From Amycolatopsis rifamycinica (GTDB lineage: Bacteria > Actinomycetota > Actinomycetes > Mycobacteriales > Pseudonocardiaceae): a stretch of DNA of 64,000 nucleotides. A program made the position numbers and the translations under genes. This document shows, in pieces, positions 15,619 to 23,615 of this stretch (its first letter is position 1; every line of letters begins with the position of its first letter). The notes beneath the pieces are model-generated. The model had not been told where the DNA came from. It worked only from the letters and a program-made list of their open reading frames with translations, and did no database searches. The stretch spans positions 1 to 64,000 of the forward strand of contig NZ_JMQI01000041.1 in assembly GCF_000695625.1 (NCBI RefSeq). The letters run 5' to 3'.

Positions 15619-16797
15619 ATGGGCATCGAAGCTCTGGCCAGGCCGGTACCTCGCGAACACCGCGAGCTCCTGCGCGAGATGCTGGCCCGGCTCCCCGAGT
15701 TCGCCGATCGCCTGGCCCGGTTGCTCAGTGCGCAGGACGAGTTCTACCGGCAGGTCGAGGCGGTCGCCCCGGGTGAGCTGCGGCAGGTCTGCCGGGCCAA
15801 TCTCGAGCGAGCCCTGACGGCGCTGGCCGAAGGCCACGGCCTCGCCCTCGACGCCGCCCGCAAGACCGGGCTCGCCCAGGCCCGCCAGGGCATCCCGCTG
15901 CCCGCCGTGCTGCGCGCGTTCCGGATCGGCGGCACCTTCGTCTACGAAGGACTCCTCGAGCTCGCCGGCCCGGAGTTCCTCAACCCCACCCGGACGATCG
16001 AGATCAACTCCTACGTCTGGAAGGCGATCGACCTCTACTCCGACGCGCTGACCACGGCGTACGAACAGGTCGCGGCCGAGCCGTCGCACGCGAACGCGCG
16101 GCTGCTGGACGACCTGCTGCGCGGCCGGCTCGCCGGCCAGGCGGACATGGAGGCCGCGGCGCGCGAGCTGGGCCTGCCGACCGCGGGCATGTTCGTCGCC
16201 GTCGTCACCGAACGTGTCGAGCCGGACGAGCACGACTCGGTCGAGGCGCTGCTGCGGGCGCGGCGCTGGCGGTCGGCGTGGCGGCCCGGCGGCGAGGCGG
16301 GCCTGGTCGCGATCGACCGGATCGAGGACGTCCGGCGGCTGCGGGACGTGCTGGGTTCGCTGCCGGTGGCGGCCGGGATGAGCAGGCCGTTCAGCGGCTT
16401 CCCCGACGTCCCGGACGCCCTGCACCGGGCCCGGATCGCCCGCCGCTCGCTGCCGGCGGCGACCGCGGGCGTGGTGGTGTTCGGCGATTCGCCGGTGACG
16501 ACGCTGGTCGCGGCCGCGCCCGGGATGGCCCGCGACGTCGTCCGGTCGGCGCTGGCCGGCGTGCTCGCGCTGCCGGGCGCGGACCGCAAGGTCCTGCTGG
16601 ACACGCTGCTGGCGTGGTTCGCCGGCCACGGCTCGGCCAAGGACGCCGCGGACCGGCTGTTCGTGCACCCCAACACGGTCCGTTACCGGCTGCGCCGCGT
16701 GCAGGAGCTGACCAAGCGCGACCTCACCGACCCCGTGGACATCGGCGAGCTGTACGTCGCCCTGGAGTCGGTGCGGCTGGATCCGGAGCCCGACTGA
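15619..16797 (+). CDS. PucR/CdaR-family transcriptional regulator
   Basis: A 392-residue regulator with a helical N-terminal RsbT co-antagonist-like or sensor segment (1 to about 165), a degenerate GGDEF-like middle domain (about 180-310) and a C-terminal PucR HTH_30 domain. The HTH contains the hallmark HGSAKDAADRLFVHPNTVRY followed by RLRRVQELT. Family members control purine, polyketide or amino-acid catabolism, often as activators of adjacent genes; here no obvious target adjoins. The start ATG follows GAGGG (AGTGAGGGATG), a very short spacing. Confidence 0.85.
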   Translation: MGIEALARPVPREHRELLREMLARLPEFADRLARLLSAQDEFYRQVEAVAPGELRQVCRANLERALTALAEGHGLALDAARKTGLAQARQGIPLPAVLRAFRIGGTFVYEGLLELAGPEFLNPTRTIEINSYVWKAIDLYSDALTTAYEQVAAEPSHANARLLDDLLRGRLAGQADMEAAARELGLPTAGMFVAVVTERVEPDEHDSVEALLRARRWRSAWRPGGEAGLVAIDRIEDVRRLRDVLGSLPVAAGMSRPFSGFPDVPDALHRARIARRSLPAATAGVVVFGDSPVTTLVAAAPGMARDVVRSALAGVLALPGADRKVLLDTLLAWFAGHGSAKDAADRLFVHPNTVRYRLRRVQELTKRDLTDPVDIGELYVALESVRLDPEPD

Positions 16798-16818
16798 TCG
16801 CTTCTCGATCACTACCGA

Positions 16819-16847
16819 TTGACTTTCGATAGGAACCACGCGATAGT
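16819..16847 (+). promoter_or_regulatory. Sigma-70-like promoter for a leaderless DUF2975 transcript
   Basis: TTGACT (16819-16824), 17-bp spacer, GATAGT (16842-16847). The ATG of the next gene begins 6 nt after the -10 box, so transcription would start at or next to the start codon, giving a leaderless mRNA. No ribosome binding site is present, which agrees. Confidence 0.6.
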
Positions 16848-16853
16848 CGGCGC

Positions 16854-17333
16854 ATGGTTACCGAGAAGTGGGCCGTTGCCGCGCTCAGATTCTTCCTCGT
16901 CGTGCTGTTCGGCGTCCTCGTCGTGTTCCAGACGCTCTCGCTGCCGGGCAGCATCGCCTACCACGCGCAGCAGAACCCGCACGACGCTCCGCTGCGCTGG
17001 CCGTTGACCGCCATCGCGGTGTTCCTGGTGCTGTGCGTCCAGGTGGTGGTCGTCGCGACCTGGAAGCTGCTGACCCTGGTCAAGAAGGACCGGATCTTCA
17101 CCACCGCGTCCCTGAAGTGGGTCGACGCGATCGTCTGGGCCATCGCGGCCGCGTGGCTGGTGGTCGCCGGCCTGCTGCTGTTCGTCGGCTTCAACGCCGA
17201 CGACCCGGGGATGCCGATGCTGCTGTTCCTGGTCACCGTGGCGATCACCGTGCTCGGCCTGCTGATGGTGGTCATGCGTACGCTCCTGCGCCAGGCCACC
17301 ACGCTCCGCTCCGACCTGGAAGCGGTCATCTGA
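16854..17333 (+). CDS. DUF2975 integral membrane protein
   Basis: A 159-residue protein with four predicted membrane helices (about residues 8-32, 47-70, 90-115 and 122-145), fitting the DUF2975 family. VKKDRIFTTASLKWVDAIVW is the characteristic loop between the second and third helices. Function is unknown. It overlaps the following small XRE regulator as TGATG, a pairing that is standard for DUF2975: the membrane protein and a YozG-like Cro/C1 repressor form a two-gene unit. The membrane protein may sense a signal or sequester the repressor (inference). The start directly follows the -10 box (leaderless). Confidence 0.85.
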   Translation: MVTEKWAVAALRFFLVVLFGVLVVFQTLSLPGSIAYHAQQNPHDAPLRWPLTAIAVFLVLCVQVVVVATWKLLTLVKKDRIFTTASLKWVDAIVWAIAAAWLVVAGLLLFVGFNADDPGMPMLLFLVTVAITVLGLLMVVMRTLLRQATTLRSDLEAVI

Positions 17334-17545
17334 TGCCGATCGTCGTACGCATCGACGTCGAACTGGCCAAGCGGAAGATGAGCGTCGGGGAGTTCGCCGA
17401 GAAGGTCGGGCTGACACCGGCGAACGTGGCGGTGCTGAAGAACGGGCGGGCCAAGGCGGTGCGCTTCAGCACCCTGGAAGCCATGTGCCGGGTGCTCGGC
17501 TGCCAGCCCGGCGACCTGCTCGAGTGGGTCGAAGACGAGGGTTAG
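17333..17545 (+). CDS. YozG-like Cro/C1 (XRE) transcriptional regulator
   Basis: A 70-residue single-domain HTH_26 regulator. The HTH is MSVGEFAEKVGLTPANVAVL followed by KNGRAKAVRFSTLEAMCRVL, and ends with GCQPGDLLEW, the conserved end of the YozG family. Its ATG overlaps the TGA of the DUF2975 gene (TGATG), so the two are translationally coupled. It converges on the MarR gene with a 4-bp overlap of the stop codons. Confidence 0.88.
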   Translation: MPIVVRIDVELAKRKMSVGEFAEKVGLTPANVAVLKNGRAKAVRFSTLEAMCRVLGCQPGDLLEWVEDEG

Positions 17546-18018
17546 CCCAGGTCGGCGGGCCGCACGCGCAGCTTGGCGGCGATCTGGGCGAGCGCCTGCT
17601 GGTCGGCCGCGGTGAGCGGGTCGAGGACGGCGAGGACGCTGCGCACGTGCGTCGGCGCGGCCGCCTCGACCACCTCGAACCCGGCGTCGGTGAGGGCGAC
17701 CAGGGTGTACCGGCCGTCCTCGGGGTCGGGTGAGCGCCGCACCCAGCCGCGCTGCTCGAACCGCTTGACCACATTGGACAGCCGGGACAGCGAGCCGTTG
17801 GCGAGGAAGGCGAGTTCGCTCATCCGCAGACGGCGCTCCGGCGCCTCCGAGACGTGACTGAGCGCGAGGTACTCGAAGAGCGTGAGGCCCGCTTCGCGGT
17901 GCAACGGCGCCTCGAGCCGTCCCGGGAGCAGCAGGATGAGCGAGACCAGCCCGGTCCAGGCTTCCTTTTCGGCCGGGCTGAGCCAGCGCGGGCCTTCGCC
18001 GCCGTGATCCGTGGCCAT
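17542..18018 (-). CDS. MarR-family repressor
   Basis: A 158-residue winged-helix regulator of the MarR family. Recognition region LRMSELAFLANGSLSRLSNV and the wing RSPDPEDGRYTLVALTDAG are clear. It is divergent from a RidA-family gene, and the intergenic region has two near-identical palindromes (18045-18060 and 18077-18094) that it probably binds to repress both itself and ridA. MarR proteins usually release DNA on binding phenolic or drug-like ligands or on oxidation; no cysteine is seen near the dimer interface, so ligand control is more likely. Confidence 0.88.
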   Translation of the reverse strand: MATDHGGEGPRWLSPAEKEAWTGLVSLILLLPGRLEAPLHREAGLTLFEYLALSHVSEAPERRLRMSELAFLANGSLSRLSNVVKRFEQRGWVRRSPDPEDGRYTLVALTDAGFEVVEAAAPTHVRSVLAVLDPLTAADQQALAQIAAKLRVRPADLG

Positions 18019-18044
18019 GACGGCACCCTACCCACCGTGTTATG

Positions 18045-18094
18045 ACTTCACGCGTGAAGTAAATCTGTGCTACGGTGACTTCAAACGTGAAGTC
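18045..18094. promoter_or_regulatory. Double MarR operator
   Basis: Two palindromes: ACTTCACGCGTGAAGT (18045-18060, perfect) and GACTTCAAACGTGAAGTC (18077-18094, 7-bp arms). Their centres are 33 bp apart, about three helical turns, so two MarR dimers would lie on the same face of the DNA between marR and ridA. Confidence 0.75.
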
Positions 18095-18111
18095 AATTGA
18101 AGGGATTTTCC

Positions 18112-18525
18112 GTGAGCGAGTTCTTCGTGACGCCCGGCTACGGCCCGCGGCACCTGGCGGCCCTGCACTACAGCCAGGCGGTCCGCATCGGCGACCGCGT
18201 CGAGATCTCCGGCCAGGGCGGCTGGGACGACGACACGGTGTTCCCGGCGGACCTCGAGGAGGAGATCGTCCGCGCGTTCGACAACGTGGAACGCACCTTG
18301 GCGACGGCGGGCGCCACCTGGGCCGACGTGGTGGCGGTGGACTCGTTCCACATCCCCACGGCGGAGGACACCATCGGCGACGACCACACGCGGGTCATGG
18401 TGGAGCAGTTCCGCAAACGAATGGGCGACCGCGCGCCCATCTGGACGCAGATCGGGGTGGCGGCACTGGGCGCGCCGGGCATGCGCGTGGAGATCCGGGC
18501 GACCGCGGTGGTCGGCCAGGGCTGA
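18112..18525 (+). CDS. RidA-family protein (YjgF/YER057c/UK114)
   Basis: A 137-residue RidA-superfamily protein. The family deaminates reactive enamines/imines made by PLP enzymes, or acts in specialised degradative pathways. Visible features are IGDRVEISGQGGWDDDTVFP, AFDNVERTLATAGATWADVV and the C-terminal PGMRVEIRATAVVG strand. The usual imine-binding Arg of the archetype is met by R in MRVEIRA. The GTG at 18112 follows AAGGGA with 6-nt spacing; a TTG 15 nt upstream is an alternative. The gene lies behind the double MarR palindrome and is likely derepressed by that regulator's ligand. Confidence 0.85.
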   Translation: MSEFFVTPGYGPRHLAALHYSQAVRIGDRVEISGQGGWDDDTVFPADLEEEIVRAFDNVERTLATAGATWADVVAVDSFHIPTAEDTIGDDHTRVMVEQFRKRMGDRAPIWTQIGVAALGAPGMRVEIRATAVVGQG

Positions 18526-18537
18526 GCCGCCCCCGGG

Positions 18538-18590
18538 GTCTTGAACGACTCGTCCAGGGCGTGGGAGGTCCTGACCGGCTCAGTCAAGAC
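18538..18590. terminator. GTCTTGA...TCAAGAC imperfect hairpin
   Basis: Outer arms GTCTTGA (18538-18544) and TCAAGAC (18584-18590) are perfect; about 15 of 21 positions pair inwards to CAGG/CCTG. It lies between the convergent ridA and an unknown minus-strand gene, and probably acts as terminator. It shares its end word with 14837-14859. Confidence 0.5.
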
Positions 18591-18609
18591 ACCGCGGGCC
18601 GGGTGCGGG

Positions 18610-19125
18610 CTAAGCCGCGTCGGCCTCGACCAGGCGGGCCAGCTCCAAGAGGGCTTGCTCGAAGCCCGGGCCCGCCGTGAGTGCCACCGTCAGCGGGCCG
18701 CCGCGCCGGTCCCGGCCCACCGGGAGCGTCACCGCCGGCTCCGTCCACGGGGGACGGTCCACCCCGGCCGAGACGACCACGTCCGTGCGGGGCGGCCGGC
18801 CGCGGCGGCCGCCGGCGTCGAGGTCGAGGACCACGTTGCCGTGCAGGGAAAGCAGGGCGGCGACGTCCGCCACCGCGTCCCGCAGCTCACGGTCGGCGAT
18901 CGAGTCCGAATGCGCCCCGATCGCCGGCCGGGGCGGGGCCGGGTCGGCGGTCAGCCGGGGGACGATCACGCCGAGGTCCCCGGAGGCGCACGTCAGTACC
19001 CGGATGCCGGGCACGCCCGCCAGCGGGTCGGTGAGGCTGATCCCCGCGCCGGCGGCGGCCGCCACGATCCGGGCTCGCCAGCGCGCGGTCGCCGCGATGG
19101 CGACCTTCGATGGGTCATGGGGCAA
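18610..19125 (-). CDS. Hypothetical actinobacterial protein
   Basis: A 171-residue soluble protein, not recognised. It starts HDPSKVAIAATARWRARIVA after the initiator and Pro, contains GIRVLTCASGDLGVIVPRLT and VVLDLDAGGRRGR, and ends EQALLELARLVEADAA. The middle half has alternating hydrophobic residues typical of beta strands. The start is a TTG at 19125 preceded by AGGAG 10 nt upstream; upstream in-frame sequence is Arg/Pro-rich and unlikely to be translated. It converges on ridA. Confidence 0.5.
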   Translation of the reverse strand: MPHDPSKVAIAATARWRARIVAAAAGAGISLTDPLAGVPGIRVLTCASGDLGVIVPRLTADPAPPRPAIGAHSDSIADRELRDAVADVAALLSLHGNVVLDLDAGGRRGRPPRTDVVVSAGVDRPPWTEPAVTLPVGRDRRGGPLTVALTAGPGFEQALLELARLVEADAA

Positions 19126-19330
19126 AAGTCGAGCACTCCTCTGCGGTCCGGCGCGGCGGCGGGGGGATCGTCCGATGGTGGGCCCACGTCCGTTGTGCCC
19201 GGGAACAAACATGTTTGGCCGCTTGGTCCGAACGGCGGTGCCCGTGCCGCCTTCCGGTCGCACCGGACGTCTGTGACCGCGGGTCACACTTTGACGCGCG
19301 ACGTGGCGCGGGCCACTATCCGTGCACCTG

Positions 19331-19346
19331 ATTACCGCCGGGTAAT
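19331..19346 (+). promoter_or_regulatory. ATTACC-N4-GGTAAT dyad before DUF3068 gene
   Basis: Perfect inverted repeat ATTACC (19331-19336), spacer GCCG, GGTAAT (19341-19346), 32 bp upstream of the first envelope gene. Similar dyads with the same 4-bp spacer occur at 25335-25350 and 30858-30873 in front of other genes of the cluster. It may be a shared regulator site. Confidence 0.4.
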
Positions 19347-19378
19347 TTGCGTGTCCGAAGTACGACCCAGGAGGACCG

Positions 19379-20446
19379 TTGCGACGAGCTTTGGGCCTGA
19401 TCTTGCTGGCACTGGGGGTCTTCGCGGTCGCCGGGGCGGTGCTGCTGCCGACCTACGTCTACCCGAGGCTCGCCAAGGTGCCGCTGGACCAGGATTCGAC
19501 GTCGGCGCTGGAAGGCACCGCGAGCAAGGTCCTCGCCGTGACCGACAGCGGCTCCGGCCCGGTCACCGAGATCCGCGAGAACGCGAAGCTGACCGCGACC
19601 GCCCGCGTCCAGGCGAACTTCACCCGGCCCGAGATGCACGCCGACACCGACTACGCGGTCTGGCTGCTCGCGGTGCAGGTCAAGGACGACGCCGACGGCA
19701 CCGTGCTCAGCGCGAGCAAGCGGCAGGTCTGCTTCGACCGGCGCACCTCCGAGGGCTACGACCCACGCGGGGACGCCGACCCGAAGTGCACCAAGGAAAG
19801 CAGCTACGTCACCGAGCTGAAGGACAAGGCCGACAAGGACGGCGAGAAGCCGCCCGAGCAGAACGTCTACCAGGCCCAGCCCGGCCTGAACTTCAAGTTC
19901 CCCTTCGGCACCGAGCGGAAGGACTACCCGGTCTACGACGACAACACCGGCAAGGCCGTCACCGCCAAGTTCACCGGCACCGAGGAGGTGAACGGGATCG
20001 AGACCTACAAGTTCGTCCAGAACATCCCGGACACCAAGCTCGAGACGAAGTCGGTGCCCGGCTCGCTCGTCGGGGCCACCGAGTCGAGCGTGGACGCGGA
20101 CCTGTACTACCGCGGGGTCAACACGATGTGGGTGGAGCCGGTCACCGGCGTCCAGGTGAAGCAGCAGCAACAGCAGCACCAGGAGCTGCGCCGCACCACC
20201 GGCAACCCGACCGTCGTGTTCGACGGGACACTGGCCTACAACGGCAGGACGATCGCGCAGATGGTCGACCAGGTCGACGAGAACAAGGGCAAGCTGGAGT
20301 TCCTGTCGAGCACCGGCCCGCTCTGGCTCGGCATCGGTGGCGGGGTGCTGATCGTCGTGGCGGTGTACCTGCTGGTCCGCCGCCGCCCGGCCGCTCCGCC
20401 GGCCCCGCCGCAGCGGCGGCGGGTCCCGGTCGGCGCGGACCGCTAA
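19379..20446 (+). CDS. DUF3068 (PorA-like) envelope protein
   Basis: A 355-residue protein with an N-terminal membrane helix (about residues 5-26, LGLILLALGVFAVAGAVLLP), a large extracytoplasmic beta-rich domain (about 35-305) and a second helix near the C-terminus (about 317-338) followed by a basic, proline-rich cytoplasmic tail. This is the DUF3068 layout of mycobacterial Rv0227c. Function is unproven; the family is restricted to wall-arabinan actinobacteria and travels with envelope genes, as here. The TTG start has AGGAGG 4 nt upstream. It converges on the methyltransferase gene with a 4-bp overlap. Confidence 0.85.
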   Translation: MRRALGLILLALGVFAVAGAVLLPTYVYPRLAKVPLDQDSTSALEGTASKVLAVTDSGSGPVTEIRENAKLTATARVQANFTRPEMHADTDYAVWLLAVQVKDDADGTVLSASKRQVCFDRRTSEGYDPRGDADPKCTKESSYVTELKDKADKDGEKPPEQNVYQAQPGLNFKFPFGTERKDYPVYDDNTGKAVTAKFTGTEEVNGIETYKFVQNIPDTKLETKSVPGSLVGATESSVDADLYYRGVNTMWVEPVTGVQVKQQQQQHQELRRTTGNPTVVFDGTLAYNGRTIAQMVDQVDENKGKLEFLSSTGPLWLGIGGGVLIVVAVYLLVRRRPAAPPAPPQRRRVPVGADR

Positions 20447-21201
20447 CGCTTCCGCAGAACCAGAACCAGATTCCAGGACGCTATTTCACGTAGGCCGGGA
20501 ATCCGCACGATCCACATCGCCCAGCCCGGGTGGTACCGCGGATACCCGGCCACCAGATCGGCGAGCGGCGTCGCCTTGGCCCAGCGAAGCGCGGCGCCGA
20601 CCGAAACGGGAAACAAGCTTTCGCCGAATTTGTTCTTCGGCTGCTTCCCGAGTTTCCTGGCGTAGCGCTGCCGGGCGTAGTAGCCGCCGAGGAAATGCCA
20701 CGGCGCCGTCTCGTGACCGCCCCACGGCGAATACCACGGCGTGAACGAGGCGAAGACCGTGCCGCCGGGCTTGGTCACCCGGCACATCTCGTCGAGCATG
20801 ACCCACGGCTCGGCCACGTGTTCCAGCACGTTCGACGAGTAGCAGATGTCCACGGATCCGCTGCGCACGGGCAGTTCCGTGCCGCTGGCCCGGATCATGT
20901 TCTCCCCCGGCTCGCCGCGCGCGGACAGTTCGCCGACGTCCGGGTCCAGGCCGAGGTAGACCGCGCCTGCCGCGCGGAAGGCGTCGGAGAAATAGCCGGG
21001 GCCGCCGCCGACGTCGAGCACCGTGCGCCCGGACAGCGGAGCGTGCGCCGCCAATTGCCGCACCGAGTCGGTGGCCAGTGCGGAATAGAATCCGTCCGGG
21101 TCCGTCTGCTCGGTGAGAAACGTGCGGAAGAGGGTCACGGAACGACGGAGCGTGGCGCGATGCGGCTGCGCCGTCGCGACGAGAACCGGATTACCTGCCA
21201 T
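20443..21201 (-). CDS. Rv0224c-like SAM methyltransferase
   Basis: A 252-residue class I methyltransferase. Motif I is TVLDVGGGPGYFSDAFRAAG, followed by YLGLDPDVGELSARG and ICYSSNVLEHVAEPWVMLDE, then TKPGGTVFASFTPWYSPWGG. The N-terminal EQTDPDGFYSALATDSV segment and the overall order match M. tuberculosis Rv0224c, also next to a GT4 (Rv0225) and DUF3068 (Rv0227c). It probably methylates an envelope glycan or lipid precursor (inference from context). It is divergent from the GT4 gene 74 bp away. Confidence 0.85.
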   Translation of the reverse strand: MAGNPVLVATAQPHRATLRRSVTLFRTFLTEQTDPDGFYSALATDSVRQLAAHAPLSGRTVLDVGGGPGYFSDAFRAAGAVYLGLDPDVGELSARGEPGENMIRASGTELPVRSGSVDICYSSNVLEHVAEPWVMLDEMCRVTKPGGTVFASFTPWYSPWGGHETAPWHFLGGYYARQRYARKLGKQPKNKFGESLFPVSVGAALRWAKATPLADLVAGYPRYHPGWAMWIVRIPGLREIASWNLVLVLRKR

Positions 21202-21275
21202 TGAACCGTCGCTTTCCCGAATACGTTCATCTAAGGTGTACGCACCAGTAACCTAGCAGAAGTTTGGATAACCCG

Positions 21276-22523
21276 ATGGAACGTCCTCGCGTGCTCCTGC
21301 TCAACTGGCGCGACACCGGCCACCCCGAAGGCGGTGGCTCGGAGCGGTACGTCGAGCGGATGGCGGAAGGCCTGGCCAGAGCGGGGTACCGGGTCGAGAT
21401 CCAGTGCGCGGCGTACCCGGGCGCGACGGCGGGCGAATGGCGCGACGGCGTCCGCTACCGGCGCCGCGGCAACAAGTTCGGCGTGTACGCGCACGCGTTG
21501 CGCGCGACCCGCCGGGCCCGCGCCGACCTCGTGGTCGACGTGCAGAACGGCATGCCGTTCTTCGCGAAGCTGGTCGCCGGCTGCCCGGTGCTGGTGCTCG
21601 TGCACCACGTCCACAAGGAACAGTGGATCAGCGCGCTCGGCGAGACGCTGGGCCGGATCGGCTGGTGGATCGAGTCGCGGCTGGCGCCGTGGCTGTTCCG
21701 CCGGTGCTCCTACGTGACGGTTTCCGAGGTCACCAAGGCGGAACTGGCGGAGCTGGGCATCGGGCGCGAGCGTGTCACGGTGGTCCCGAACGGCCTCGAC
21801 GCGCCCCCGCCGTGCACGTCCGGACGGGACAGCGAACCCACGCTGGTCGCGGTGAGCAGGCTGGTGCCGCACAAGCGGATCGAGCACGCCATCGACGTCG
21901 TCGCCCGGCTGGCGCGGCGCTGGCCGTCCCTGCGGCTGGAGGTCGTGGGCCAGGGGCCGTGGGACGAGGTGCTGCGCGCCCACGCGGCTTCGCGCGGGGT
22001 CGCCGACCGGGTGGTCCTGCACGGCTGGGTCGACGAGCAGGCGAAGCACGAGATCCTCGCGCGCTCGTGGCTGCACCTGTGCCCCTCGGTCAAGGAGGGC
22101 TGGGGCATCGTCATCATGGAGGCCGCGGCCCACGGCGTGCCCTCGGTCGCCTACCGGGCCGCCGGCGGCGTGACGGAGTCCATTGTGGAAGGCCGCACCG
22201 GCCTGCTGGCCGACGACTTCGAGGATTTCACCGCCCAGGTGGACGGTCTCCTCGCCGACGGCCCGCGGCGCGCCGAGATGGGGTTGGCGGGCGCCGAACG
22301 CGCCGGGAGGTACAGCTGGGACACCAGTGCCGGGCAGTTCGAGTCACTCGTGCGGGACGTCTCCGGGCAGCCGGTCCCCCGGCCCCGCACCCTGCTCCCG
22401 CACCGCGTCCCGGAACTCAGCCAACAGCCGGGCGGCCGCCGCCGCGTCGAAGTCCTTGCGGCGAGCTCGCACGGTGACCGTGGTGCGGCCGCCGGTGGTC
22501 GCCGCGCCGAACGCCACGCCTGA
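21276..22523 (+). CDS. GT4-family glycosyltransferase (Rv0225-like)
   Basis: A 415-residue cytoplasmic glycosyltransferase with a GT-B fold. The N-terminal acceptor domain starts MERPRVLLLNWRDTGHPEGG. The nucleotide-sugar domain has VPNGLD, VAVSRLVPHKRIEHAIDVVA and the E-x7-E signature within KEGWGIVIMEAAAHGVPS. It is homologous to Rv0225 of M. tuberculosis, in the same neighbourhood. The donor is unknown. The last 60 residues are Arg/Pro/Gly-rich and overlap the convergent acyltransferase gene by 180 bp, so the true C-terminus may be shorter; a sequencing slip near 22380 is one explanation. Confidence 0.85.
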   Translation: MERPRVLLLNWRDTGHPEGGGSERYVERMAEGLARAGYRVEIQCAAYPGATAGEWRDGVRYRRRGNKFGVYAHALRATRRARADLVVDVQNGMPFFAKLVAGCPVLVLVHHVHKEQWISALGETLGRIGWWIESRLAPWLFRRCSYVTVSEVTKAELAELGIGRERVTVVPNGLDAPPPCTSGRDSEPTLVAVSRLVPHKRIEHAIDVVARLARRWPSLRLEVVGQGPWDEVLRAHAASRGVADRVVLHGWVDEQAKHEILARSWLHLCPSVKEGWGIVIMEAAAHGVPSVAYRAAGGVTESIVEGRTGLLADDFEDFTAQVDGLLADGPRRAEMGLAGAERAGRYSWDTSAGQFESLVRDVSGQPVPRPRTLLPHRVPELSQQPGGRRRVEVLAASSHGDRGAAAGGRRAERHA

Positions 22524-23426
22524 CCGGCCGCTCGCGGCCGGGTAGAACGCCAGCGTCCGCACGGTGTCCCCGGTGGACACCACGCCGAGGTTCGACACCA
22601 GGAACGTCGACCCGAGCCTGCTCGCCAGCAGCCGGGTGCCCAGCCGGGCGAGGCGGCTGCTGCGAGCCGGGAAGTCCGGCTCCGGCGGCTGGGCCGCCAG
22701 CACCGCGGCGACGTCCGCGCCGCGCGCCGGCCGCAGCCGGAAGAACGCGCTGTCGTGCACCGGTTCCGGCGCCGCGCCCGGCCTCCGCGACGCGCCCAGC
22801 GCGGCCACCACGCGGGCCGTGCGGGCCCCGTGCGCGCGGTTCCAGCGTTCGGTGGCGGTCACGGCCGCCGCGACGAACCCCGCGGCCCCCAGCCGCAGGC
22901 GCGGCTCGTGGCAAGCCACGAAGACGTCCCCAGGGGCCTGGTGCCCACGTTCGGGGGTGATCCGGCCCGGCGGCAGGAAAAGCGCCTCAGCGAGCCGCTG
23001 AAGGGCCGATACGGCAAAGGGTTTGCCGCCCGTCCGTTCCCCGATCCCCCGCGCCGCCGAGGAAACCGGGACGTCGAGCAGGATGCCGAGCAGCGAGAGG
23101 AGGCCGAGACCGTCGAGGGCGCCGTGGTGCGCGGCGACGAGGAGAGTGGCTTCGCCGACGGCGACGCGCACCAGTGGCGCGCCGCGTTCGTAGGGCGCCG
23201 AAGCGAAGCGGTCCCGGACGTCCGCCAGGTCGCCGATCCGCTCGATCCCGGGCAGCGCACCGAGGTGCGGGTACTGCTGGATCGCGGCCGCCAGCCGGGC
23301 CCGGAGCTTCTCCGGTTCCGGTGCGGCCGCGCCGAGTTCCGCTTCGAGGAGGATGCTCCAGGAAACGGTGGGGTCGCCGTAGAGCCCGACGACGCGGTGG
23401 GCGTGGTCGGAGGCGAGCCGGGTCAC
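22344..23426 (-). CDS. Condensation/PapA-like acyltransferase
   Basis: A 360-residue protein related to CoA-dependent acyltransferases, condensation domains and PapA proteins. The catalytic HHxxxDG motif is present as HHGALDG (residues 100-106), preceded by IQQYPHLGALPG and followed by the DFGWG-like region in degenerate form (STFLVSNLGVVSTGDTV). It would transfer an acyl group to an envelope glycan or lipid (inference). It is the last gene of a tight three-gene unit with 3-bp gaps (25292 to 22344). Its 3' end overlaps the convergent glycosyltransferase by 180 bp. Confidence 0.72.
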   Translation of the reverse strand: MTRLASDHAHRVVGLYGDPTVSWSILLEAELGAAAPEPEKLRARLAAAIQQYPHLGALPGIERIGDLADVRDRFASAPYERGAPLVRVAVGEATLLVAAHHGALDGLGLLSLLGILLDVPVSSAARGIGERTGGKPFAVSALQRLAEALFLPPGRITPERGHQAPGDVFVACHEPRLRLGAAGFVAAAVTATERWNRAHGARTARVVAALGASRRPGAAPEPVHDSAFFRLRPARGADVAAVLAAQPPEPDFPARSSRLARLGTRLLASRLGSTFLVSNLGVVSTGDTVRTLAFYPAASGRSGVAFGAATTGGRTTVTVRARRKDFDAAAAARLLAEFRDAVREQGAGPGDRLPGDVPHE

Positions 23427-23429
23427 GCG

Positions 23430-23612
23430 TCAGCGGTCCCCGTAGAGCTTGAGCGGGTGGTCGGCAGGGTTGTACTTCACCTGCGCGTTGAGCTTCTGCT
23501 GCACCGGAGCGGCGGTGTCCGGGTCCGCGGAGGTGATGAGAGCGAAACCTCCCGCTGTCGCCGCTCCGCCGCCGATGATGACGGCGACGATCGCGCCGAT
23601 GACCGTGCCCAC
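23430..23612 (-). CDS. DUF2613 small membrane protein
   Basis: A 60-residue protein: one N-terminal membrane helix (GAIVAVIIGGGAATAGGFAL) and a short exported tail ending NPADHPLKLYGDR. This fits the DUF2613 family, exemplified by Rv0236A, which sits beside aftD in mycobacteria. It is an accessory protein of unknown role, probably linked to membrane arabinan synthesis. GTG start; 3-bp gaps to both neighbours show it is part of an operon with the polytopic membrane protein and the acyltransferase. Confidence 0.8.
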   Translation of the reverse strand: MGTVIGAIVAVIIGGGAATAGGFALITSADPDTAAPVQQKLNAQVKYNPADHPLKLYGDR

Positions 23613-23615
23613 GAG

